A DNA stretch of 64,000 nt from Paenibacillus periandrae (GCF_022458865.1 NZ_JAJNMU010000016.1:62001-126000); one strand, 5' to 3'; shown: positions 41,532 to 51,610, counted from the first letter of the stretch. The notes: generated by a model not told the origin, from the letters alone. Program-made: numbers and translations.

Positions 41532-43244
41532 TCAAGGCTGCACATAAAAAGGCGACAGAAGTTCCCCCCCTTCGTTTAACAAACGTTCGAATTCCATTGC
41601 AGGAAGCGGTTTACTAAAATGATATCCCTGTGCATGACGGCAGTCCTGAAGCAGTAAAAATTGCAAATCCTGAGCCGTTTCCACTCCTTCTGCGACAACC
41701 TCCAGCCTGAGATGGTTAGCCATCGCTATAATCGTACTTACAATTGCCGCGCTATCGGCATCATGATTAATATCGCGAATAAACGATTGATCGATTTTCA
41801 GCTTATGTAAGGGAAGTCTGCGTAAATATTGAAGTGAGCTGTAGCCAGTTCCAAAATCGTCCATCGAAATCCGGATACCCAAGTCCTTCAGTTCATTTAA
41901 TTTGCGAATCACGCGCTCAACATTGTCCATCGCCATGCTCTCTGTGATTTCCAATTCCAAAAACCTGGATTCCAGCTCAGTTTCGCGTAAAATCCGCATA
42001 ATGTCACCGATCAGATTATGCTTCTGAAATTGACGAAGCGATAGGTTCACCGAAATCGATAAATGCAGAAATCCTGCCAAATGCCACTGTTTAATTTGCT
42101 GGCAAGCGGTGCGAAGCACCCATTCACCAATCGGTACGATTAAGCCAGTTTCCTCGGCAAGCGGGATGAATTGCGCAGGAGAAACCATGCCATGCTTAGG
42201 ATGATGCCAGCGGATCAGCGCTTCTGCGCCTATCAGCTCATTATGCTGTATATCGTACTGTGGTTGATAATATAACTCAAACTCTCCACGCTCCAGCGCC
42301 TTGCGCAAATCATGCTCCAGCTCTAGGCGAAGCCGTACATTTGCTCCAAAATCCCCTTGCTGAATACGGTACACACCTTCGCCGTATTCCTTCTCCATGG
42401 CTTGAACATTGGCCGCATGCAGCAGAAGCGCATTCATGTCTGTTCCGTCTTGCGGGTAGAAAGCCAATCCGATACTCCCAACAATTACAAGCTCCCGATC
42501 CCGCACCAAAAAAGGAACCATCAGTTGTTCATGAATCGACCGGGCTTTTTCCACAATTTCTGAGGCATCCTCGAATCGGGAGAACAAAACGGCAAATTCA
42601 TGGTTACCTAATCGGCTCACAGTACAATCGAACCCCACGAGAAGCTGCAGCCGTTCACCAACCTGCTTAAGCAGCAGATCTGCCAGATTGGGACCAAGCA
42701 AATCATTTACGTTTTGAAACCTTTCCAAATCCAGCAGCAAAATTGCAAACTGATCATCCTCAGAATTGCCCAGTGAGGCAGAGATCATTTGTGTCAACTG
42801 GATTTGAAACATGGTACGGTTGGGAAGTCCTGTCAATGTATCATGATAAGCCATATGCTCGATGAGCTGCAGTGCCCTCTTTTGGTCTGTTACATCCTTG
42901 AGAATCACATATATAAATAATTGTCCATCACTGTTCACTGGGATTAAGCGCAACTGTAGCTCCGTAACCTGCCCGCCCCGTTCAGGAAATTCAATCTCCA
43001 GGTTGCTTGCCAAGCCTCGCAATGCACCTTGAAAATGTGTAGCAAACGTATGTCCATTCTCCTTATCCAGCAGAGATTCAAAAGAACAACCTAACCATTC
43101 CTTAGAGTTCAATCCCGGCAATCTGCTGCACTCCGCATTTAATTGTATAATTTTACCATTAGGGCCCAATAGAACAATTGCATCGCCGCTAAGCGCGAAT
43201 AAGGGCTGCTGCGTAAGTGGCAGCGATGATTCTAAATAATCCAT
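41532..43244 (-). CDS. PAS-GGDEF-EAL protein, probable cyclic-di-GMP phosphodiesterase
   Basis: A 570-residue cytosolic signalling protein. A PAS domain covers about residues 10-125, a GGDEF domain 135-290 and an EAL domain 310-560. The GGDEF signature is degenerate (SRLGNHEFAVLF), so diguanylate cyclase activity is unlikely. The EAL domain keeps EALIRW, EITESMAMDN, MDDFGTGYSSL and LKIDQSFI, the usual metal- and substrate-binding set, so hydrolysis of cyclic-di-GMP is probable. The PAS domain may sense a ligand; no haem or flavin motif is evident. It is monocistronic. Effects on motility or biofilm are expected of the family but not shown here. Confidence 0.85.
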   Translation of the reverse strand: MDYLESSLPLTQQPLFALSGDAIVLLGPNGKIIQLNAECSRLPGLNSKEWLGCSFESLLDKENGHTFATHFQGALRGLASNLEIEFPERGGQVTELQLRLIPVNSDGQLFIYVILKDVTDQKRALQLIEHMAYHDTLTGLPNRTMFQIQLTQMISASLGNSEDDQFAILLLDLERFQNVNDLLGPNLADLLLKQVGERLQLLVGFDCTVSRLGNHEFAVLFSRFEDASEIVEKARSIHEQLMVPFLVRDRELVIVGSIGLAFYPQDGTDMNALLLHAANVQAMEKEYGEGVYRIQQGDFGANVRLRLELEHDLRKALERGEFELYYQPQYDIQHNELIGAEALIRWHHPKHGMVSPAQFIPLAEETGLIVPIGEWVLRTACQQIKQWHLAGFLHLSISVNLSLRQFQKHNLIGDIMRILRETELESRFLELEITESMAMDNVERVIRKLNELKDLGIRISMDDFGTGYSSLQYLRRLPLHKLKIDQSFIRDINHDADSAAIVSTIIAMANHLRLEVVAEGVETAQDLQFLLLQDCRHAQGYHFSKPLPAMEFERLLNEGGELLSPFYVQP

Positions 43245-43679
43245 GATTGCCTTCTCCCCAGTCTGCTGTATGAGCAGATTCCGCTAAAATACCCTCTCAT
43301 TATTAGACAACAATGAGCTTCCCTGTGGAAGTAAGTCATGCGAGCCCTCTCAAAACTTAAAGTTTAGCTTTTCAGCGTCAATTATATCATAAATGAAGGA
43401 AATTGATGACGAAATTAATCGAATCCTGTAGAAAAAAGCATTATGCGTTATACACACAATCCTTCGTTATCCAAATATGTAGAAGTTATTACAGCAGCTT
43501 CTCAATAGCGTCCGTTAATTCAGCTTCCTCAGGTGCAGCACGGCTCGAGAACACGCTCACTAATAGAATTCCTGTCGTGATTCGTATATCTAAAATTATT
43601 TTGATACAATTAAAGCTGGACTTGGGCAAGCTATGACATATTTGCAGGGGAGGTACCCGTTCGCTAACGATTAGGGTCG
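43245..43679 (+). other. Intergenic region before the MoxR gene
   Basis: This 435-base interval has no supported gene. On the plus strand TGATACAAT near 43603 is an extended -10-like sequence without a clear -35. A minus-strand frame ending at 43489 has an acidic tail (SRAAPEEAELTDAIEKLL) but no start or binding site that I can find. Confidence 0.35.
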
Positions 43680-45005
43680 TTGAACAAGCGGACGGACATT
43701 CAAATGAATGAAATTCAAAGAATTCAACATCAGCTGGAGCAGGCTATCAGTCTGCTGGAAAGCCGCTTTCTGGAGCGTGAAGAGCTGATTCGTTTACTTG
43801 TACTCGGCTTGATGGGCAATGAGAATGTACTGCTGATCGGCCCTCCCGGCACAGCCAAATCGCAGCTTGCAAGAGCGATCTCACAGCTGTTCGGCAGCGG
43901 AGAATGGTTTGAATACCTGTTAACCCGCTTCACAACACCCGATGAGCTATTTGGTCCAGTCTCGCTGCAGAAGCTGAAGCTTGATCAATATATTCGGCAA
44001 ACCGAAGGGTATTTGCCTGCTGCTGACTTCGCTTTTCTCGATGAAATATTCAAAGCTAACAGTGCTATCCTCAACGCCTTGCTATCCATATTAAATGAAC
44101 GAATCTTTTTTAATGGACGTGACAAAGAAGAGTCTCCGCTTCTCTTTCTAATGGCGGCCTCCAACGAACTGCCGGAAGAAAATGAGCAATTGGCCGCTTT
44201 ATATGACCGTTTTCTGATTCGCTACGGGGTTGGCTTCCTGAAGCATATGTCGAGCTACGAGCAGATGTTTCAGCTTCCAACCGACTCGCTTCCTTCCCTC
44301 TTGACAGTTAAGGATGTGGAAACTGTCAGGAAGACGTCTGAACAGGTCATCATACCGGAATCGCTTATCTATATGCTATACCAGTTGAAAACGGCTATGG
44401 AAGCTAAAGAGTTCACCTTATCAGACCGCCGCTGGCGCAAGATCGGGCAATTGTGGAAAACGTCAGCGGCTTTGAACGGGCGTGATGTAGTCAATGTCTG
44501 GGACACCGTGTATACACCTAACATGCTGTGGGATTTTCCGGAGGATGTGACGGTAGTGCAGGAATTGTTTCAGACCGCTTTTCAGGAAGCTCTTAAACAG
44601 CAGTCTGAGCGGGATCTGCCCCTTTACGACTATGATCAGACCGCAAAACGATGGCTCGATATGGAGGATGAGCTACATGCCTTCCAGTTCAAGAAGGAAG
44701 TCGGCGGAGCACTCGGAAAAGAAGCTCAGGAGCAGTTAAAGGATCGGCTTGAGCAATGCAGGCAGGAGCTCGAAGAGACAGCCCGACAGCTGCGCGGTAA
44801 ATTGGTGCAGTGGCAGCAGCGGGAGAAGGATTGGCCCGGCTATATCCGCAACCAAAACTTTTTGCTGATCCATACGGATCGTTACGCTGTTAAGTACACG
44901 CATTTGCGGATTCAAGGAGAACGGATCCTGCAGACACTGCAAGGCTTGTACCGCACCTTGTTTGATCGTGAAATCCCCGGAGTCCAATACGACTACACAC
45001 TTTAG
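43680..45005 (+). CDS. MoxR/RavA-type AAA+ ATPase
   Basis: A 441-residue ATPase. Walker A is LIGPPGTAKSQLARAIS near residue 56, Walker B is FAFLDEIFKANSAILN, sensor 1 is in FLMAASNELPEE and sensor 2/arginine region follows in the lid. These are the motifs of the MoxR branch close to RavA. The last 120 residues are helical. MoxR proteins act as chaperones together with a VWA-domain partner, and such a gene follows after 31 bases. The TTG at 43680 has AGGG a few bases upstream; an ATG at 43704 is an alternative. No substrate protein can be named. Confidence 0.8.
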   Translation: MNKRTDIQMNEIQRIQHQLEQAISLLESRFLEREELIRLLVLGLMGNENVLLIGPPGTAKSQLARAISQLFGSGEWFEYLLTRFTTPDELFGPVSLQKLKLDQYIRQTEGYLPAADFAFLDEIFKANSAILNALLSILNERIFFNGRDKEESPLLFLMAASNELPEENEQLAALYDRFLIRYGVGFLKHMSSYEQMFQLPTDSLPSLLTVKDVETVRKTSEQVIIPESLIYMLYQLKTAMEAKEFTLSDRRWRKIGQLWKTSAALNGRDVVNVWDTVYTPNMLWDFPEDVTVVQELFQTAFQEALKQQSERDLPLYDYDQTAKRWLDMEDELHAFQFKKEVGGALGKEAQEQLKDRLEQCRQELEETARQLRGKLVQWQQREKDWPGYIRNQNFLLIHTDRYAVKYTHLRIQGERILQTLQGLYRTLFDREIPGVQYDYTL

Positions 45006-45036
45006 CAGGCAGCACCATTATACGTATAGGCGGTGA

Positions 45037-46752
45037 GTGAGGTTGATCATCCAATGTGCCCGTATAGACCGTTATGTATTTGATGGATATGTCCACTCAT
45101 CGCGCACAGCGCAGGAATGGATTCGCGAGACGAAGGGATCGACGGCCTGGTTTTCGGTGGAGCTGTTTGCCGATTTTTTCATGTGCTTTTATTTACCCAA
45201 GCCGGAAATCGACCGTTCCCGGGAAGCTGCACCTTTTCACTATTGGCTGGTCGGACAGCTGCGCAGGCAGTTTTTTTATCGCTCCATTCGTCCACGCACA
45301 ATCGGTCAGGTAAATGCTTCGTTCAAGACCGCACTCAAAGCGTTGATGTGGCTGACAACAACTTATGCCGATGAGGTGAAGCAGCGCAAGCAGGATGAAA
45401 CGCTGATGGGGATTGGCCTGCAGAACAGGCAGACGGGTCTCGGGCAGGACAACACTCAGATCAGCGAGCATCTGAGCGATAAACAGCTGGAGCGACTGAA
45501 GCTGGTCGGCTACACGCTCCAGCAGGGGAAACGCAATGTTGAGGATAAGCAGGCATCGCTTGATTCAAGGCCACTGGTGGAATCGGAGATTCAGCAGTTG
45601 AAGGAGCGTATTGTAACGCTGCAAACGGAGATGCGGACGGATTTCGTGAAACGGGATAAGCTGAAGCTAAAGCTGCGCAAGTCCGAAGCCGAGCTTGAGC
45701 AGCGAGAACGGCAGTTGGAACGATTGACCAAACGGGAGAAGGACACCTATCAACAGCTCGAGGAGCAGCTGGGACAATGGCTGAACCGTTCGCTTAAGGA
45801 AGCCTTGGGGCGTGAAGAGCAGGAAAGTCTGGACGTTCACGAATTGCTGCAAGCTAGTCAGAGAGTGGCCAATCGCTATTGGGGAAGTGATCTTGGAAGG
45901 CTGCACAGACAGGAATTTGCCAACTATCTCCAATGGCTGGACAAGCTGAAGCGTCACCCGGAGCTGATCGCCTTTCTTCAGGAGGTCGGCCGCAACCTGC
46001 AGCATCTCAAGATACAGCGCCGCAACCAACGCTCGCCTCATATTCCTGAAGCTTATGACGATTTGCGGCAATCAGCCGACATTGCCCATATGCTGCCTAG
46101 TGAAGCCAGTTTGCTCGCTGATCCGGATTTTGAATCGTATTTTCTGGTGAAGTGGCTCGACCGCAAGCTGCTGACTTATAATGTGAGCGGACGCACCAAA
46201 GAACCGCACAAAGGGCCGGTTGTTTGTATGCTGGATACATCCCATTCGATGCGCGGCAGCAAGCTGCGGGTAGCACAAATTTTTGTCGCGACCTTTGCCG
46301 CCTTTAGTATGCTGGAGCGGCGCGACTTTGCCCTGCTGCTGTTTGGTGCCCAAGGTGAGTTGGTCGAGCAGACGTTATACTGGCGCAAGCCGGACTGGCC
46401 GGCATTTTACGCGTTGACACAGCTGGCGTTTGGCGGAGGCACCCATTTCGATGCTCCCATCAAACGGGGAATTGAGATGGTGGAAGCCAACTCCCGCTTC
46501 AAGGATGCCGATTTCGTCATGGTCACCGACGGTATAGGCACGATCAGTGCACCCGTCCGCCAGCAGCTGGCTGAGTTAGGTGCTCATAAGCAGGTGCGGC
46601 TGCACTCGCTCATTGTCGGTAATGCCCGACAGCATCTTGTCAATCGCTACGATATTTTGGGTGTTTCTCATCAGGTCCGTTTTGCTGCAACCTGGGAAAC
46701 ACAGTCCACATCGAGCAATGAGCTGCTACTTGATGTATTTCGCAAGCGTTAG
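45037..46752 (+). CDS. VWA-domain partner of the MoxR ATPase
   Basis: A 571-residue protein. Its N-terminal 380 residues are helical and highly charged with a coiled-coil stretch (about residues 185-255). The von Willebrand A domain begins near residue 385 with a complete MIDAS site: CMLDTSHSMRGSK (D-x-S-x-S), FGGGTHFDAPI (Thr) and MVTDGIGTI (Asp). It resembles ViaA/CoxE-like partners of MoxR ATPases. The GTG at 45037 is one of two close starts with GGCGGTGA upstream. The end overlaps the convergent MATE gene by four bases. A chaperone or metal-insertion role is inferred. Confidence 0.8.
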   Translation: MRLIIQCARIDRYVFDGYVHSSRTAQEWIRETKGSTAWFSVELFADFFMCFYLPKPEIDRSREAAPFHYWLVGQLRRQFFYRSIRPRTIGQVNASFKTALKALMWLTTTYADEVKQRKQDETLMGIGLQNRQTGLGQDNTQISEHLSDKQLERLKLVGYTLQQGKRNVEDKQASLDSRPLVESEIQQLKERIVTLQTEMRTDFVKRDKLKLKLRKSEAELEQRERQLERLTKREKDTYQQLEEQLGQWLNRSLKEALGREEQESLDVHELLQASQRVANRYWGSDLGRLHRQEFANYLQWLDKLKRHPELIAFLQEVGRNLQHLKIQRRNQRSPHIPEAYDDLRQSADIAHMLPSEASLLADPDFESYFLVKWLDRKLLTYNVSGRTKEPHKGPVVCMLDTSHSMRGSKLRVAQIFVATFAAFSMLERRDFALLLFGAQGELVEQTLYWRKPDWPAFYALTQLAFGGGTHFDAPIKRGIEMVEANSRFKDADFVMVTDGIGTISAPVRQQLAELGAHKQVRLHSLIVGNARQHLVNRYDILGVSHQVRFAATWETQSTSSNELLLDVFRKR

Positions 46753-48143
46753 GCTGGTTTAGCTGCCGGCCTCATTCTTGCTTTTTTCCAATTTCCGAAT
46801 CGATAGTAGAGAATGTTCAAAACCGCTGCTACTGTAAAGCTGATCGAAAAGCTCCACCAGATGGAGTCAAATCCGTACAAACCACCTAAGAGGTAAGCAA
46901 GCGGATTCCGCACCAGCAATAAGGCGATAAAAGAAATGACCAGCGGTACGATAACAGACCCGGAGGATCTGACAACACCGGCGACCACATTGAAGATCCC
47001 AAATATAATGAACGACCAGAGCGTTAAATTATTAATGTGCACGCCGATATCTATCGCATTCCCTTCGGGGAGGAACATGCTGACGGCTTGACGGTTAAAT
47101 AAATGGATGAACGATACCAGCACGCCCGTCAACCCCACATTAAACGCCACACCCGTCCATGTTATCCGATTGACACGCTCCCAATTCCCTGCGCCAATAT
47201 TTTGCGCTGCCATTGAAGTAACCGCACCACCTATCGCAAGAGCTGGCATCTGAACGTAGCTTGAAATTTGAGTAGCGATACCAAAAGCAGCTGAAGCCTC
47301 AGAGCCATATGAGTTCACCAAATGGACCAAGAACAGATTACTTAACGAAACCACCACCATATTCAAACCCATCGGAAGTCCCTTTTGGATGAGAGCGCGT
47401 ACAATATCCCATTTTAATCGCAGCATATGGAAATCGTGCTTGGTGATACGAAGAAAATATTGTTTTCTGTACAAATACAATAGCAGCAGCACAAAGCTGA
47501 CCAATTGTGAGAAGAAGGTCGCATAAGCAGAGCCGGATATGCCTAGCCGCGGAAAGGGTCCCATCCCTTCGATCAATAACGGATTCAGCAGAACGTCAAG
47601 CCCCACCGACAGCAGCAAAAAGTAAAACGGGGTTTTGGCATCGCCCGACCCACGAAGTACGGCCATCACGAGATTATAACCAAACATAAAAGGTACCCCT
47701 GCAAAAATAATCCGTGTATAGGCGATCGCAAACTCCCTCGCATCTGCCGGTGTATTCAACAAATCAAGAATTTCGGGTGAAAAAATCAAGCCGATCGCTC
47801 CGACAATAATCGACAGTACCATAAAAAATACCGCGCTTGTGCCCACTACCATTTTAGCCTCGTCTACCCGCTTGGCTCCTAGATTTTGTCCGATTAAAAT
47901 AACAGCGGCCATAGCAATTCCAAATATCGCACTAATTAACAAAAACATAATAATGTTGGCGTTTGACGTTGCCGCAAGTGCTTGCTCACCAAGAAACTTG
48001 CCAATCCAGATCGCATTGATGGATCCATTCAAGGATTGGAGCACATTGCCGAGCAAAATCGGTAAAGAAAATAAAAAAAGTGTTTTGGCGATAGGTCCTT
48101 CTGTTAAAGAGGGACGTGCCGCCGCTGGTTTAGAAGAGCTCAT
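46749..48143 (-). CDS. MATE family efflux transporter
   Basis: A 464-residue membrane protein with twelve helices in two similar halves. The first half starts FLFSLPILLGNVLQSLNGSI, with the conserved N-x-I-W-I-G-K and the second half showing MGLNMVVVSLSNLFLVHLVN. It exports cationic compounds using a sodium or proton gradient. The start has GAGAATATCG upstream, with GGAG 6 bases before the ATG. A copy of the family B element lies just upstream on the other strand. The 3' end overlaps the VWA gene by four bases on the opposite strand, so transcripts overlap. Confidence 0.85.
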   Translation of the reverse strand: MSSSKPAAARPSLTEGPIAKTLFLFSLPILLGNVLQSLNGSINAIWIGKFLGEQALAATSNANIIMFLLISAIFGIAMAAVILIGQNLGAKRVDEAKMVVGTSAVFFMVLSIIVGAIGLIFSPEILDLLNTPADAREFAIAYTRIIFAGVPFMFGYNLVMAVLRGSGDAKTPFYFLLLSVGLDVLLNPLLIEGMGPFPRLGISGSAYATFFSQLVSFVLLLLYLYRKQYFLRITKHDFHMLRLKWDIVRALIQKGLPMGLNMVVVSLSNLFLVHLVNSYGSEASAAFGIATQISSYVQMPALAIGGAVTSMAAQNIGAGNWERVNRITWTGVAFNVGLTGVLVSFIHLFNRQAVSMFLPEGNAIDIGVHINNLTLWSFIIFGIFNVVAGVVRSSGSVIVPLVISFIALLLVRNPLAYLLGGLYGFDSIWWSFSISFTVAAVLNILYYRFGNWKKARMRPAAKPA

Positions 48144-48166
48144 CGATATTCTCCTTTATAATTAAG

Positions 48167-48258
48167 TGACAATACATCCGTGTTTTAAATGTAGCTTTTC
48201 TTGCAATATCAGAATATTCAGCTCTGCTGAAAACTTATAAATTCTGGCGTTATAAAAA
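48167..48258 (+). repeat. Dispersed two-hairpin element (family B), copy 3, 5'-shortened
   Basis: Matches the last 90 bases of copies 1 and 2 but lacks about 40 bases at the left. The right stem is damaged (ATTCTGGCGTT against AATATCAGAAT), so hairpin 2 is weaker here. It lies between the divergent MATE and permease-like genes. Confidence 0.75.
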
Positions 48259-48335
48259 GGATACCTCATTAAATCGTTCAATGCTATAATACCTAAAGAA
48301 TTAATACTGATACCTACTCAGACAGGAGAACAACC

Positions 48336-49694
48336 GTGATTACCACCATGATCTATTCAACAAGACCCATTTTTTACAGCTTATTAGTCTTAACCTTTGT
48401 ACTGCAGACCTTGATCGGCTCGACCTGGCTCTTAATAGCCGAAGGTAGCCTTGCGATCGTGTGCTTAGCCATTTCCATGCATGACGCCCGCAGAATGTTT
48501 CAAATTGCAGGCTCACTTTTTATTGCAGCAGGCATCGCATGTATGATCTGGGGGCAGCTTCCGATCTCACAGCTCCCCTTATTGATGACATCCAACGTCA
48601 TGCTAATTTCGCTTTTGTACATGCTGCCGTTCATTAACCGAGTCATCCGGATAGGCGGCTACGATCGGCACTTGAGCAGATGGCTCCATGTGAAGTCCGG
48701 TAACCTAGGCAGCTTATATGTACGATCCTTAGCTGTAAGTTATTTGCTAAGCCTTTTTCTGTTTTTTGCCGCTCTTCCTTTGGTTCATAAGGTACTGAAA
48801 AAGCATCTGCAGCATCAAGAGCAGGGTTTGGCCAATCGGTTCATCGCCAGTGCCATCTTACGCGGCTTCGGAATAGTCGCATTATGGAGTCCGGTCGAAC
48901 CCTTGGTGGCAACCGCTGTGGTCATTACCGGCATCTCTTATATGTCACTGCTTCCCTGGATGCTCGGTTTATCTGTCTTGATGTTTATAGCTGGTGGCCT
49001 GTGGGGCTTAAGCTACCGGCGAATCAAGGACGAAGCCATGATACAAACAACTGCCAAAGCTCCATCATGGCCCAAAACCATTACATTTTTGTTCGCGCTC
49101 TTGCTGCTGATTACTCTCGCTTTCTTACTACAATCCGCTTTACATCTGTCCTTTTTCACGGCCATGACGTTTGTATTGCTTCCTTTTTCTATTGTATGGG
49201 CTATCGCTTTGCGACGATTGGGCCGCTTTGTCGCCGCCATCCGTTTGCATGGGAGAGAGGGCATCGTTGGACTGCGCCATTTATTGGTATTGTTCCTGTC
49301 CTTCGGTTTTTTCAATAGCGCCGTGTCCAAAAGCCCGCTGTTTCACCTGGTTGAGGGCTCCGTTCAATCGATCTCCCATTGGCCATTCTTACTGCTTATT
49401 GTCATTTTTCTCGTTTGCTTTCTATTACCAGTTGCAGGTATTCATCCTTTGGTCGTCATGGGATTATTCGGCTTCCTGCTGCAGCCGATACTTGTGATCA
49501 TGAATCCTTTAAGTATCGCCATAGTACTTATCACTTCATGCTTATGCTCTTCCTTTATGGGAACCTTTAATTCAACGGTAACGATCGTGAGTGGCTTGCT
49601 CCGTGTCAATCCCTATCGGATCACAGCGTGGAATCTCGGATTTGGTTTGCTGTTTGGAGGTACAGGCGTGCTAGTTAGCTACTTACTGTTGTAG
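48336..49694 (+). CDS. Hypothetical multi-pass membrane protein, permease-like
   Basis: A 452-residue protein with about eleven to twelve hydrophobic segments and short loops. A re-entrant-like stretch near the C-terminus (SFMGTFNSTVTIVSGLLRVN) and the pattern PVAGIHPLVVMGLFGFLLQP resemble ion-transporter superfamily or DctM/CitM-like permeases, but the match is not strong. The GTG start has CAGGAGAAC 5 bases upstream. Monocistronic. The substrate is unknown; the middle loop is basic, in line with the positive-inside rule. Confidence 0.65.
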   Translation: MITTMIYSTRPIFYSLLVLTFVLQTLIGSTWLLIAEGSLAIVCLAISMHDARRMFQIAGSLFIAAGIACMIWGQLPISQLPLLMTSNVMLISLLYMLPFINRVIRIGGYDRHLSRWLHVKSGNLGSLYVRSLAVSYLLSLFLFFAALPLVHKVLKKHLQHQEQGLANRFIASAILRGFGIVALWSPVEPLVATAVVITGISYMSLLPWMLGLSVLMFIAGGLWGLSYRRIKDEAMIQTTAKAPSWPKTITFLFALLLLITLAFLLQSALHLSFFTAMTFVLLPFSIVWAIALRRLGRFVAAIRLHGREGIVGLRHLLVLFLSFGFFNSAVSKSPLFHLVEGSVQSISHWPFLLLIVIFLVCFLLPVAGIHPLVVMGLFGFLLQPILVIMNPLSIAIVLITSCLCSSFMGTFNSTVTIVSGLLRVNPYRITAWNLGFGLLFGGTGVLVSYLLL

Positions 49695-49778
49695 TCATTC
49701 AGCTCATCACAATCACGTATAAAAGGACCAGGCTGCTCTTAACGCTTGTTCCTTTTTTCTACGTGAATTGCTATTGTA

Positions 49779-50855
49779 CTAGCCAGCCTCTTCCTCTGCC
49801 TTGCTCTTGATCCGATCCACAATATGCTCTAGTGGCTCAGGGTGCAGCAGCTCAACAGGTAAAATGCCTTTATCGAACATCAGGCCCTCGCCCTCCAACA
49901 CGACTACGTAACGATCTCCCAGCTTCGCAATATGCAGACGGTCGCCAAAATCGGCCAATAACGCTCTAACCGTCATATTGCCAAGCTTCAGCTTCATCTC
50001 CAGCTCCGGCTGCTGCTCAATCAGTACCGAGGACGCCTCCATTACCTGTTCTTGTGACCATTTCTCCTGCAGCTCACGCTTCTCGCTGTAAGCCCACACT
50101 TCCATCTCCTGGGTCTCTTTCTCGCGTGCTTCCTCATTGTCCTCGTAAACCTGCTCAATATATTGGTGAACAAAACCAAGCACCTGTTCATTCAATATTT
50201 CCGGCTGCGATTTCTCATATTCTACATATTTCAGGAAGTCCTCAAAATAACGGGCATGTGAGGATTGGTGGATCTTTAGCTCCCACGGCTCGAGTATTCC
50301 TTCCTCCGGCATATGCGGGTACATGATCGACTTCATATTCTTGGCATTAATCGCCATCTCAACCTTGTTAAGCAAGCTTCTTTCATCCGTGATCCGGGCG
50401 ATTTTTTGTTCAAAATCACACTTCAATACAAATATAAACGGTTCGTCAAACAATTGACTCAGCTTGGCACGAGCAACGAACATCGCCCCGCCGCGGATAG
50501 CACTTGTATCCATATAGGCCTGCACCAAAGCTTCGGCATGCTCGATATAGGCATCCATCGTATCCGCCATGCGCAGACGCGCAAATAAGTTATAGTTAGG
50601 ATTGCTGTCCAGATCATAGCCCGGCTCCACAGCGAATCGACCGATTTTTGTAGGTACCTGCTCGGCTTTCGGATTGCGTTCAGCATGACGCTTGGCAATT
50701 TTGGAGAATTCTCCACCTAGAAAGGAGCTGAGCTCGCTATCTGCATAATCGTCACCGTCAAGCGTCTGATAATGCTTATACCGCTTCCCGCCTTGCTCTT
50801 CTTCCCCCTCGATCTGAATCACAAAAAAAGATATACATTCGATGTCAAACTTCAT
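49779..50855 (-). CDS. DUF3900-like protein
   Basis: A 358-residue cytosolic protein. It begins MKFDIECISFFVIQIEGEEE and contains KRYKHYQTLDGDDYADSELS and QVPTKIGRFAVEPGYDLDSN, the order seen in Bacillales proteins of the DUF3900 group as I remember it. The C-terminal half is rich in Glu. The start at 50855 has AAGGGAG 8 bases before it; the longer frame from 50903 adds 16 residues overlapping the downstream terminator region. The function is unknown. The family name should be taken as tentative. Confidence 0.6.
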   Translation of the reverse strand: MKFDIECISFFVIQIEGEEEQGGKRYKHYQTLDGDDYADSELSSFLGGEFSKIAKRHAERNPKAEQVPTKIGRFAVEPGYDLDSNPNYNLFARLRMADTMDAYIEHAEALVQAYMDTSAIRGGAMFVARAKLSQLFDEPFIFVLKCDFEQKIARITDERSLLNKVEMAINAKNMKSIMYPHMPEEGILEPWELKIHQSSHARYFEDFLKYVEYEKSQPEILNEQVLGFVHQYIEQVYEDNEEAREKETQEMEVWAYSEKRELQEKWSQEQVMEASSVLIEQQPELEMKLKLGNMTVRALLADFGDRLHIAKLGDRYVVVLEGEGLMFDKGILPVELLHPEPLEHIVDRIKSKAEEEAG

Positions 50856-50890
50856 TCCTGCAGCTCCCTTAAGAGGATAAATGTCCAAAT

Positions 50891-50934
50891 AAAAACCCAC
50901 CACTAGGGGCTTCTCAAAGCCCCGAAGGCGGGTT
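50891..50934 (-). terminator. Terminator of sodC
   Basis: On the minus strand AACCCGCC-TTC-GGGGCTT pairs with AAGCCCC-TAGT-GGTGGGTT and is followed by TTTATTT. It stands 60 bases after the sodC stop and directly before the DUF3900-like gene. Confidence 0.8.
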
Positions 50935-50992
50935 TAAACATCTTAACACACGTTTAAGGGATGCAGCAATCCTTCACCATTTCCAAAACAAA

Positions 50993-51610
50993 TTACATGA
51001 TAACACCGCAAGCAATACGGGCGCCGGAGTTTCCTGAAGGATCAGTCATATAATCATCTTCCGCTTCATGGATGACCAGAGACGTACCGCCCTGCTTCAA
51101 CAAGGAATTGGCTTTATCCTTATCGAGCGTCACCATCTTGTTAACGAGCTCCGCACGACCTTTACCATCAGCCCCAACCTCCAGATTTAAAAGATCGCCT
51201 GCGTGTGGTCCCTGAGGATTATTGAAGCCATGCTTCTTGCCTTCCGGATTCAGATGCTCCCCAGCTGTCTTGAAATCCGGACCTGTGCACACACCGTACT
51301 GATGAATGTGAATGCCATGCTTGCCAGGTGTTAGTCCGGCAACCTCAACTTGCATCTTGACACCTTCTGGAATAGAGGATAATACAGCAGTTCCTGTTTT
51401 GATCCCCTTACTGTTGATGATGTCAATCCGTTTGATCATCGTTCCAGAATCCTTGGCCATTTCGGTTGCTGTTGAAGCAGCTGTACTTTCTACCTGATGA
51501 CCGTGCTGCGGTGTGCGTTCAGCCATAGTCGGCTGGTTGCTCCATTCACAGCCTGACAAGAGCAGGATACAGCTCAGTAACGCAAATCCCCTGTTTCTAT
51601 TTCTACTCAT
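50993..51610 (-). CDS. sodC: Cu/Zn superoxide dismutase lipoprotein
   Basis: A 205-residue secreted protein. The lipobox is LLLSGC at residue 21. The SOD domain has GIHIHQYGVC (two copper His), AGEHLNP and KKHGFNN, GPHAGDL (zinc Asp) and SLVIHEAEDD (last copper His), and ends GNSGARIACGVIM with the active-site Arg and the disulfide Cys. The complete metal-ligand set is present, so a working enzyme is likely, in contrast to B. subtilis YojM, which is reported to lack a copper ligand. It removes superoxide outside the membrane. The ribosome binding site is TTGGAGGGAATC, and the gene is monocistronic. Confidence 0.9.
   Translation of the reverse strand: MSRNRNRGFALLSCILLLSGCEWSNQPTMAERTPQHGHQVESTAASTATEMAKDSGTMIKRIDIINSKGIKTGTAVLSSIPEGVKMQVEVAGLTPGKHGIHIHQYGVCTGPDFKTAGEHLNPEGKKHGFNNPQGPHAGDLLNLEVGADGKGRAELVNKMVTLDKDKANSLLKQGGTSLVIHEAEDDYMTDPSGNSGARIACGVIM

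Noticed and set aside
42260..42670. A 136-codon plus-strand frame opposite the GGDEF/EAL gene
   Set aside because: It is a shadow of a gene with complete EAL motifs and has no start signal.
43403..43636. A 77-codon plus-strand gene in the gap before the MoxR gene
   Set aside because: It has no ribosome binding site, a product of random-looking composition and no neighbour support.
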